Shown here: positions 45,727 through 54,364 of the stretch, in pieces
Numbering within the stretch: position 1 is the first letter of the stretch
Layout: each line of letters starts with the position of its first letter
Notes under the pieces: generated by a model
The model's database searches: none
Told to the model about the DNA's origin: nothing
Seen by the model: only the letters and a program-made list of their open reading frames with translations
Source of the DNA: Colocasia esculenta
Lineage: Eukaryota; Streptophyta; Magnoliopsida; Alismatales; Araceae
Length of the DNA stretch: 64,000 nucleotides
Direction of reading: 5' to 3'
NCBI GenBank assembly: GCA_014218235.1
Contig: CM024766.1
Span: 26,075,346-26,139,345, forward strand
Program-made: the position numbers and the translations under genes

Positions 45727-47165
45727 CATCAGCCATGGCTCGCATATGTTCCTCTCACAAGAATCCAGGCAGCCGGGCGACCAGGTCGTGACAGTCATGC
45801 GCAGACTCTCACGATCGAGTCCCCCCTGTCGATGTCGCCATCGCTCCTGGCGGCGGGCCCGGTGATGTCCCCGCTGCTGTTGTGCCCTCGACCACCCAGG
45901 AAATGGTGGAACTCCGAGGGCAGATGCAGCACCTAGCAGGAATCTACCAGGGCCTCTAGGCCCAATTAGATAGGCAACTGGCCCTGGTGATTCCCCCGCT
46001 GCCGGAGCAGCAGGCGGAGTCATCTCGTAGATGGACTCGTGCCCCTCCGGCGCCAGAAGAGCAGCATGCAGAATCGCCTTGACGATCGCATCGGGCACCT
46101 TCGGCGCGTCAAACACCGGAGCGGCAAGATAATTCACCTCGCCATTCCACAGTGGTCCCGCCTGCCCCGTGTTCTGTCGTCGGGGCTAACTCCCACAGGT
46201 CCTAGCATGAGGAGTCCGCCCACTCCGACCAGGAGTTGTCCAGATGCCTCCGTCGTGTCGTCGACCTCGAGCGCCACATTGACGTGATGGTCTAGCGGGC
46301 GGAGGGAAAGGCTCCAGTAGATGAAGACTTAGACTTCCACTCCCCATTCACGATGGAGATCCTGGAAGCTCGAGTCTCCCCCAAGCTTCCTCTGCCCACC
46401 ATTGCACCCTACGACGGCACCACCGACCCTGCAGATCATATCCATGGCTTGAGTCACATATGGTGTTCCACGGAGCATCAGACGCGGCCAAATGTCAGGC
46501 CTTTCCGGCCACCCTGAAGGAGACCACGCAAGCATGGTTTGAAGCCCTCCCCGCGGGTTCCATCTCTTCCTTCCACCAATTAAAGAAGTCCTTCCGAGAC
46601 AATTTCCTAGGTGGAAGGTCTCAGTCGTGCACAGCGGCGTCTCTTCTGTCTGTTCGGAAGAAGAAAGGCGAAGCGCTTTGAGACTACGTCAAGAGGTTCT
46701 GGACTGAAGCGCTCTGCCCCCCCGCCTCGATGTCCCCTTGGCCACTAGTGCCCTCATCCAGGGCACCCGAGATGGCTTCCTTCAGAGGACGTTGGGGGTG
46801 CAGCAACCCTCCACTCTTTCCGAGCTGCTCTCTACTGCACAGTGCCATGCGGCATGCGAGGAGAGCCTGGCCGCTGGCCGAGCAGAGCAGGGCGATCAAT
46901 CGGACAAGAAGAGGCCTTCCGAAAATGGTTCCGACCGTGACTGGAAGAAAAGCCGGCGCAACGGAGATTCGTCGTGCCGACCACACCCCTTCACCGACTA
47001 CACCCCGCTCACGGTGGCTCCCAAACAGATCCTGGCCGAGATCTGAGATGAACCTTATGTTCGGTGGCCCCCAAGGATGCGCTTTGCTCCCTACAAGCGC
47101 AACCAGGACAAGTACTGTCGCTTCCACCGCGACCACGGCCATGACACCTCCGAGTGCCGCTAGCT
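45727..47165 (+). pseudogene. Tat-lineage gag, broken
   Basis: The ATG at 45735 is close behind the PBS. Readable pieces in several frames are MVELRGQMQHLAG (~45905), FTMEILEARVSPKLPLP then YDGTTDPADHI (~46350-46440), MVFHGASDAAKCQAFPATLK then AWFEALPAGSI (46460-46580), and DYVKRFW. After a frame change come QGTRDGFLQRTLG and TLSELLSTAQ. The zinc-knuckle-like YCRFHRDHGHDTSEC at 47112-47157 is characteristic of Tat gags. It would build the particle core. At least five stops or frameshifts occur, so it is not functional as read. Confidence 0.85.
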
Positions 47166-47169
47166 CAGG

Positions 47170-49180
47170 ATGAGATTGAGTCCTGATAAAACGTGGCTAT
47201 CTTGGGGGGGTATGTGCGCCGCAATGAAGACCGCAAAGGCACCGAGAGCGGACTCCCGAGAACCCATCAACAACGAGCTCAATGGGCAAGAGATCAACGT
47301 AGTCGCGGGAGGCTTCGGCGCAGGCGGAGAAAGCAATCAAAGCCGCCGCGACTATGCTCGGCGGGTGCACGTGGTGGACAGGCCCCCGGTGCCTCGCCCA
47401 GGTCCCTATCCCCCCAATCCCTCACACACACGATCCGAGGAGGCTATAACCTTCTCGAACAAAGATCTTGTAGGAGTCTCCACTCCACACACTGATGCGC
47501 TGGTTGTTTCGGCCACCATCAATAACTATACCGTACGCCGGATTCTGGTGGATAATGGAAGTGCCCCGGATGTATTGGCTTACGATTGTTTCTTGCTTAT
47601 GGGTTTAAAAACTGACCGGCTCACCCCGGTAGAATCGCCTCTGTTCGGCTTCTCGGGGGTTTCAGTTCAACCCATGGGACGAGTATGCCTCTCAATTACT
47701 CTTGAGACGGCCCCGAAAAACATAACCAAGATGGTGGATTTCTTGGTTATTCGACGTATGCCAGGATACAATGCCATCATCGGCAAGGGGATGATTGGTC
47801 GGATCAAGGCCGTACCCTCATCTCTCCATCAGAAGATGAAGTTTCCCACTCCGTGTGGGATCGGTGAGGTGCTCGAAAGTCAGCGCGAGTCCCGACAATG
47901 TTATGTCCTCTCCCTAAGAGATAGGCAACCTCTCGTAGCATCGACGTCTACACCCCCACTAGTTGATCAGCCTTCTACCAGCCGAGGAACTCCCGCCGAA
48001 GACTTGCTTCCAGTTCGGAAAGACGATGACCCCGAACATGTCCTCTATATTGGCACATTACTTTCGGAAGTCGAGCAGCAACGCTACAAGGCTTTCCTAT
48101 TAGCCAACTTGGACATGTTTGCGTGGTCAGATGACGAACTGCCTGGCATACCCCCAGAAGTGATGGTGCATCGCCTTCGCTTGGACCTGAAGGTGCCTCC
48201 GGTCCAGCAAAGAAGGCGACCCGTCAATTGTGAACGGCAGGCCGTGATCCAAGATCACGTTGTCAAAAGCCGAGCTATTGGGCTCCTCCGGGAAGCCCAA
48301 TACCCAAGGTGGATCTCCAATGTGGTCCTCGTGCGCAAAGCCAACGGTAAATGGCACGTGTGCGTGGATTACAAAGATCTCAATAAAGCCACGCCCAAGG
48401 ACAACTTCCCTCTGCCGCGCATCGACCAGCTGGTGGACGCCACGTCCGGACACGAGCTGCTCAACTTTTGGGACGTGTATTCTGGTTATCACCAGATCAG
48501 CATGCATCCTACGAACCAGGACACCACCACATTGTCACCGACCTGGGCTTGTACTATTTCACCAGGATGCCCTTTGGTCTGAAGAACGCTGGCGCAACGT
48601 ACTAGAGACTGGTCAACAAGATTGTCGAGCCGCAGATTGGGCGAAACATGGAGTCTACATCGATGACATGCTGGTCAAGACTCTCCCGAGCTCCGACCAT
48701 ATCTCCAACCTCGAAGAGACCTTCGCAACTCTGCGAAGGTACAACATGAAGCTCAATCCAGCGAAGTGTGCATTTGGAGTACGCTCGGGTAAGTTCCTCG
48801 GCTTCCTCATCTCAAACAGAGGAATAGAGGCCAACCCTGAGAAAATCCAAGCCATACTTAAGATGGGCAGTCCCAAGATGGTGCTCGACGTCCAACGTCT
48901 CACTAGACGTCTCACAGTACTTAACCGGTTCATGTCCCGAGCAGCGGAGAGGAGCTTCAACTTCTTCAAATTACTGCGAGGCCCCAAAGGCTCCTTACAG
49001 CAAGGGGGGCATATACGGTGGACCGAGGACTACGAAGCTGCCTTCACTGAGCTGAAGGCATATCTGGAAGCCCCACCTGTTCTCTCGAAACCTGTGCTCG
49101 GGGAACCCTTGTTCGTGTACCTTTCGGTCACTGAACACTCCTTCAATTTACCAAATCAGCAGGGTCCTTCGGGAGGCTGA
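47170..49180 (+). pseudogene. Tat-lineage protease and reverse transcriptase
   Basis: A 470-codon frame (47170-48582) includes the protease core ILVDNGSAPDVL (active Asp near residue 128; DNGS is usual in Tat) and NAIIGKGMIGRIKA. RT starts at EVEQQRYKAFLLANLDMFAWS and runs through CVDYKDLNKATPKDNFPLPRID and YSGYHQISMHP. A frameshift near 48530 shifts RT into the next frame: FTRMPFGLKNAGATY, VYIDDMLVK (YIDD at 48656-48667), LNPAKCAFGV and FLGFLISNRGIEANPEKI. The start of RNase H (PPVLSKPVLGEPLFVYLSVTE) ends at 49180. The order and motifs identify Tat/RIRE2-type pol. One clear frameshift lies within RT. Confidence 0.9.
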
Positions 49181-49274
49181 AAGAAGTGTACCCTCGAGCA
49201 GAGAAGCTTGCCCTGGCACTGGTTAACAGCTGCGCGAAAGCAGGCCTTACTTTTAGGCCACTCAAATGTGCTAC
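49181..49274 (+). pseudogene. RNase H fragment
   Basis: A remnant reads like KEVYPRAEKLALALVNSA with a frame change. It is cut at ~49275 where the inverted duplication starts. Confidence 0.6.
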
Positions 49275-50055
49275 GCACCAGTGTTCTGCCCCCCAAGTGG
49301 CTTCGCACAGACCTTCGTGAACCTCCTCAACAACCGAGGCCGCCTCGGTGGGGCTGAGGCACCGCAGAAGAGGTCTCCAGAGGGATCTCGTGTACAGACG
49401 TCCTTCAATAAGTGTGAACCTTTGGCAGCGTAATCTAATTTTTCGAGCCTCGTTCTGGTCGGGACAGAAGCTCTCCTCGAAGCAAGTAGGCTATGAGGGG
49501 TCCATCCAGCTTGGCGCAGGAGGGCTAGCCTCAACAACTGCCACATCCACTTCAGTGCTCGGCAGGGCGAGCTCTTCTATGAACACAAAGCGAGAGGGGG
49601 TGATGTCGCCTAAAGACGCCAGCTTGGCGAGTGCATCGGCCCATGCGTTTTGCTCTCGTGGAACATGTATAACTTCGAAATATAGGAAGCCCTCTGTTCT
49701 ACTTTTAACCTGCTGGAGGTATTACACCATACGGGGCTCCCTTGCTTCAAAGTGTCCGTTTACCTGACTGGCCACCAATTGCGAATCACTGAAGACCCGC
49801 AGTCGCAGTGCTCCAAGGTGCCTAGCCATTCGGATTCAGACAGAAGTGCCTCATACCCAGCTTCATGTTGGAGGTGGTGAAGTGGAACTTGAGGGCGTAT
49901 TGGAACTCCAAGCCTTCCGGGGAAGTAAGCACTAAGCCTGCTCCGCTTCCGTGACACAGGATGACCCCTCAACATAGAGCTCCATGGGGGCTTGTTGCTA
50001 ACGGGGGGTTTGCTCAGTTGGTAGGGTGCATTCTGCCACAAAAATCCGCAAGCGC
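49275..50055 (-). repeat. Left arm of inverted repeat (antisense copy of Tat aRNase H/integrase start)
   Basis: Read on the minus strand, it gives the Tat additional RNase H and linker: SLGDITPSRFVFIEELALP, EVDVAVVEA, PAPSWMD. Then the start of integrase follows, ending GGRTLV at ~49275. It is a diverged reverse-complement copy of 50190-50957. It lies where the C-terminal part of RNase H should continue. Confidence 0.85.
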
Positions 50056-50189
50056 CCGCGCCCTCACGACCAGACGTGAAGCTTATTCTTCACTGGAGCG
50101 GCTGCGGATTCCGGCAGGCTCATCAAATGGGTCATTGAGCTCAGAGAGTTCGACATCGGTTAGCGTTCAGGACAGCTATCAAGGTGCAA
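50056..50189 (+). pseudogene. Spacer of the inverted repeat: RNase H C-terminal remnant
   Basis: It contains LIKWVIELREFDIG, the end of Tat RNase H, in the sense direction. The original element therefore continues into the right arm, and the left arm is the inserted or inverted copy. Confidence 0.65.
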
Positions 50190-50957
50190 GCGCTTGCGGG
50201 TTTCATGGCGGAATGCACCCTACCAACTGAGCAGGACCCCCCGTTAGCAGACGATCCCCCATGGGAGTCTATGTTGACAGGTCATCCTAGTCACGGGAGC
50301 GGAGAAGGCTTAGTGCTACTTCCCCAGGATGCTTGGAGTTCCAGTACGCCCTCAGGTTGCGCTCACGCCTCCCACCACGAAGCTTGAGTATGAGGACCTC
50401 TGTCCAGAATCCGAATGGCTAGGAACCTTGGAGCACTACGACTGGGGTCTTCAGTGATTTGTAATTGGTGGCCAGTCAGGTAAGCGGACACTTGAAGCAA
50501 GGGAGCCCGTATGGCGCAATACCTCCAGTAGGTTAAAATTGACAGGAGGGCTTCCTATATTTTGAAGTTATACATGTTCCACGAGAGCAGAACGCACGGG
50601 CGATGCAATCACCAAGCTGGCGTCTTCAGGCGACATCACCCCCTCTCGCTCCGTGTTATAGAAGAGCTAGCCCTGCGAGCACCGAAGTGGATGTGACAGT
50701 TGTTGAGGCTGGCCCTCCAGCGCCAAGCTGGATGGACCCCCTCATAGCCTACTTGCTTCGAGGAGATCTTCCGCCCGACCGAGCGAGGCTCGAAAAAAAC
50801 CAGATACGCTGCCAAAGGTTCACCCTTATTGAAGGTATGTACAGGAGATCCCTCTGGAGACCTCTTCTGCGGTGCCTCAGCCACCGAGGCGGCATCAGCT
50901 GTTGAGGAGTTCACGAAGGTCTGTGCGGAAGCCACTTGTGGGGCAGAACACTGGCGC
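50190..50957 (+). repeat. Right arm of inverted repeat (sense aRNase H/integrase start)
   Basis: It reads QALAGFMAECTLPTEQ, then a decayed aRNase H, PAPSWMDPLIAYLLRGDLPPD and the integrase N-terminus. It pairs with 49275-50055 over ~770 bases with moderate divergence and a 134-base spacer. The sense copy is more decayed than the antisense copy. Confidence 0.85.
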
Positions 50958-51070
50958 TCCTCTAGTCATTCGAGCAGGATTTTGGTGGCCTTCTCTGCAA
51001 AAGGACTGATGTCCTTTGTCAAAAGGTGTCCAGAGTGCCAGAAGTTCGGGCAGCTCATTAAACAGCCAGT
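50820..51070 (+). pseudogene. Tat integrase zinc-binding region, cut by insertion
   Basis: It overlaps the right arm and continues beyond it. It shows EGMYRRSL, a His-rich part, then FVKRCPECQKFGQLIKQP at ~51010-51066. The two Cys belong to the HHCC zinc module. The frame is broken at 51071 by a 6.66-kb element and resumes at 57727. Confidence 0.85.
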
Positions 51071-51412
51071 TGATAATGGTGATGTTATTAATGATAATCA
51101 TGTTATTTTATTATCTTATGGTCTTTAATTTTACACAAATTCATTATCACTTTATTACAAAAATGATAATTGATTAAATCTCTACTGTGTTGTATTTGCA
51201 AGATTAATGGGCCAAGAAAGAAGTGTCAAATGGGCCAATAAATTTAATTAGAACAAGAGAGAATAATGAGAGACTCTATTTTTTTAAATATTCCATCTCT
51301 CTTTTTCTTTCAAAAACACTTTCTCATTTTTAAAATCTCTCTCCTATTTTCCAAAAATCTCTCTTTCCTTTAAACTCTCCCCCCTTCCCCTTTTCTCTAA
51401 CACTTTATAAAA

Positions 51413-52130
51413 CTCCCCTCTCTCTCTCTCATTCCATTATTCTCCCCCTCACTTTTCTCTCTCTCCCTCTTTCCAGCACACCCCTTCTTCCTCTTTCTCT
51501 TTCTCTTTCTTTCTTCTCTTCTTCCCCTGCTCTTCCTCTCCCCTGGTCTCTCTCTCGCACAGAAGCAGCAACTAGCACTGCCCAGGTCGCCTGCCCCAGC
51601 CACACGTGAAGGCACGCCCGCCACGCCTGCCAGGCCGCCCCTGCTCCCCGCGCGCGCCCGCGCCCGGCCCACGCGCCCAGCCACTGCCCCCGCGATCGCT
51701 CGCCCGCTCACCCGTGCCCCCGCCTGTCCGCACGGCCTGCCCAGGCCGTCCCTCTGCTGCCCGCCGCTGCCCCTACGTGCATGCATGCACGTAGAGGCGC
51801 AGCCGCCTCCTCTCGCGCCGCTTCTCTCCCTCTCGTGTCTCTCTCGCCTCTCTCCACTCTCTCTCCTCTCGCTCTCGCCTCTCTCTTCTCTCTCCTCTCT
51901 TAACGTTTCTCTCTTTTCTCTCTTCTCTCTCTTCTCTATCTCTCTCACGTTTCTCTTCCTCTCTCTCTCATCTTGCGCTCTCTCTCCTCTCTCTCCCTCG
52001 TTTCTCTCATCTCTCTCCTCTCTCTTTCTCGTTTCTCTCTTCTCTCTCCTCTATCCCCTCTCTCTCTTTCGTCTCTCTCTTCTCTCTTCTCTTCGTTTCC
52101 TCTCTCCTTTTTCTCTCGATTTTCTATATT
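51413..52130. repeat. Long pyrimidine tracts flanking a GC-rich block
   Basis: 51413-51560 and 51815-52130 are almost pure TCTCTC / TTTCTC on the plus strand, with ~280 bases of GC-rich sequence between them. The other LTR repeats this at 56675-57395. Long Ser/Leu or Arg/Glu frames here are low-complexity artefacts. Confidence 0.9.
51773..51794. promoter_or_regulatory. 22-bp perfect palindrome with RY word CATGCATG
   Basis: The half-site CTACGTGCATG is followed by its exact reverse complement. The centre is CATGCATG (RY motif, 51780-51787), flanked on both sides by ACGTG/CACGT. In the other LTR the inner 16 bp (57031-57046) are intact and the outer bases are lost on one side. Confidence 0.7.
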
Positions 52131-52464
52131 TTTTAGGGTGTTGCTAATTATTTCATTAGTATAAAATAATTTGTTGTTGACCATTTTGTTTAGTGGAATG
52201 CAATTTCAGATCTTTGTCTCTAATCCACTCTTTATCTCTCTCTCTATTTACTTAGTTTAATTAGTTAGTTTATTTAGTGCAACTTAGTTTTAATATCACC
52301 ACGCTATTTTCTTAATTAAAAATTCAAGGTTTTCAACTCTAAAATCTAGTTCTCCGTGGATTCGACTCGGTCTCACCACTTAACTACTGTTAAAATATTT
52401 AGTGTAGGCCGATACTTTTGAGATTGTTAGTCACGTGTTAAACGACGCATTCGTGGGCTATCAA

Positions 52465-52485
52465 TTTTTGGCGCCGTTGTCGGGG
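52465..52485 (+). promoter_or_regulatory. Primer binding site of the GYF-carrying element
   Basis: TTTTTGGCGCCGTTGTCGGG lies just after the LTR end. It is one change from the Athila-type TGGCGCCGTTGCCGGGG. Confidence 0.9.
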
Positions 52486-53563
52486 AATTAGAATTTTAGT
52501 TTTGATAATCTTGGTGTTATTTGTATATATTCATGCTAACATTTTCTTTCTTTTTGTAGGTATCAAATAAAAACTGAAAAAATTCTGGAAATTGCAAAAT
52601 TGAAGAATCTGTCAGAAAACTGTCGTTGAAAGCCGAATCTGTAGGTAAAAAGTTCTGCTTTGGAAAGAAAAATCCAAAAATGCAAGAAAAATAAAAAAAA
52701 AAGGTAAGTGAGGTGAGTTCCTTCTCTCACTCTTTCCATTTGTTTTTATTTCCAAAAGAACGAGGGATTGCGTTGGAGGTAAGTACCATTAAAACCCTCT
52801 TGATTAGTTCCTTTTCTTAGTACCATGTTTAGATAATTAATAAAAAAAGAGAAAAAAAAAAAATCCAAAATCCAAAAATCAATCACTTGAATCCAATAAA
52901 AGATGTCATGTCAAGATTATAAACTTTCCATCTCTAGGACATGCATCATTAGACTTCCATCTTTAGGTAATATCTTTTCTTTGAAAAGTTTTCTTTCTTG
53001 TCGAAGATTGCGGGAGGCAAGGTGAGAATCTCAACTTCTTTAAAAGCATGATCATGCATTGCCATGCTTGCATAGAAACCTTGCTTGATTTTGTGGTGTG
53101 CACATTATTTCTAAAATAATTTAAGGGCAATTTCCTTAACAAGATAAGGTGGGGATTTGATCACCCTTCCTTAGCCCACAAACCACAAACTTCCTGCATC
53201 TTTTGCATTCAAGCCCAATAAAAGAAAGTAGAAACTTGACCTAGGGTTCGCTTTGAAACTTAGGCCCACTTGGGCCCACTATCAAGTTTGGAGACTAGTG
53301 TCTAAGGCTAGAGGTTCATAGGCAAACGCCTAAGTGGACAAGTGGTTACTTAATTAGGTCCCTGTGAGAGCAGGGGGAACCTCCCACTTTCCCACCTCTT
53401 ACCTGCCATTAACGGGCTTGAGAGTGGATTTGAGCTAGGCCTCAGTTGATTAGTGAGAAATCAAATGTTTATGTCCTAGGGAACCATAGGTGTCATAGGA
53501 TTAATTGTTTGCTAACTTATTTGAAAATACAAAAAAAATCAAAATTTCAAAAAAAAAAGATTT
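52486..53563 (+). other. Leader of the GYF-carrying element
   Basis: No gene. 53140-53400 resembles the Athila leader: AGATAAGGTGGGGATTTGAT, TCACCCTTCC, AGGTCCCTGTGAGAGCAGGG and CACCTCTTACCTGCC. The hairpin CCCTGT-GAGA-GCAGGG is at 53360-53375. Confidence 0.75.
53360..53375 (+). repeat. GNRA-capped hairpin in the leader
   Basis: CCCTGT-GAGA-GCAGGG is a 6-bp stem (one T-G wobble) with a GNRA loop, ~897 bases after the LTR. Compared with 36141-36156, the third pair changes T-A to C-G and the loop changes GAAA to GAGA, both keeping the structure. Confidence 0.7.
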
Positions 53564-54364
53564 ATGTGGGTTGACAATCATGGTTATGAAATGGGCACAT
53601 CATTTGGACAAAATGGATTAGCCCATTATGGTTTGCACTCTCAACCTCACCCACTTTATCCATCAACCTCTACTTACCAGTCCAATGGCTCCAAATGGAC
53701 TCAAGCCCATCTGATTCATGGTCACCCAATTAAAGATCACATGTATGATTCAGGGTGGAGGAAATATGTTGACCCACTTTACATCTCATCACCTACCTCA
53801 ACCCAAGAATAGACCCAAACCTTTCAAGTGTTATCCACACCCACCTTACTCAAAAGTTGACCAAGGTGTCTCCCCTAAAAAAATTGAGTTACTCTATCAA
53901 GATCCTAGGAGGAAAATTCAAGGACCCTTTCTAGATGCCGAAATCATATCATGGTTCGATCAAAAAAAAATTGGCATTGATCTGCCGGTGTGCGTACAAA
54001 TGCCCCTGAAGGCACACCCTTTCCAACCACTTGGAGAAGTAATGCCACATTTAACACTTAGAGATCAACCTATTCTGACCCAAGCCCAAAGTCCACTATC
54101 TATAACTTTCAACATTGGGCCTAATGCCAAATTGATATTCATGACAAAAGCCATCATGAGGGCATGTATATCACAGTCCACTTATACTTCTCCCCCCAAT
54201 CAGGCCTATTTGATGATCAATTTGGACAATTTATGCAAAAATTCCATGATAACCAACAATGTCTTGAGCAATCATTTGTCAAAACTGACCTCATGATTGC
54301 TCAACTCATAGAAATCAAAAGGAGGAAAGATAGCCAATCACCATGTCAACCCATTGACAAATGA
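53564..54364 (+). pseudogene. Captured GYF-domain (GIGYF/EXA1-like) fragment
   Basis: The frame from 53564 begins MWVDNHGYEMG, is Gln/Ser/Tyr-rich and stops at 53810. A second frame (53718-54296) continues with YQDPRRKIQGPFLDAEIISW (~53900-53960), then GIDLPVCVQMP and LGEVMPHL. This is the plant GYF-domain pattern: DP..IQGPF, an aromatic pair WF, and the conserved PLGEVMPHL end. The namesake GYF/GFF position reads KKI, so the Pro-rich ligand pocket is probably damaged. A third frame (54164-54364) adds a helical tail (FGQFMQKFHDN...). GYF proteins bind Pro-rich partners; plant EXA1-type members act in translational repression and immunity. The expected plant gene is far longer, so only a fragment is carried. 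Two frame changes make it a pseudogene as read. It could alternatively be an old element-encoded ORF with a recruited domain. Confidence 0.8.

Larger units (their letters stand above)
51071..52463 (+). mobile_element. 5' LTR of the GYF-carrying element
   Basis: TGATAATGGTGATG starts an AT-rich U3 with TATA box TATAAAA (51406-51412). A CT-rich tract, a GC-rich block (51560-51840), a palindrome at 51773-51794 and a second long CT tract (51815-52130) follow. It ends TTCGTGGGCTATCA. Confidence 0.93.

Noticed and set aside
51397..52164. Long Ser/Leu-rich and Arg/Glu-rich reading frames on both strands (also 56636-57431)
   Set aside because: They are translations of TC/GA repeats and a GC block in an LTR. 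They have no domain and do not keep frame between the two LTRs.
53564..54364. GYF frame as an intact host gene next to transposons
   Set aside because: It lies strictly between PBS and PPT of one element with matching LTRs, is fragmentary and has frame changes.
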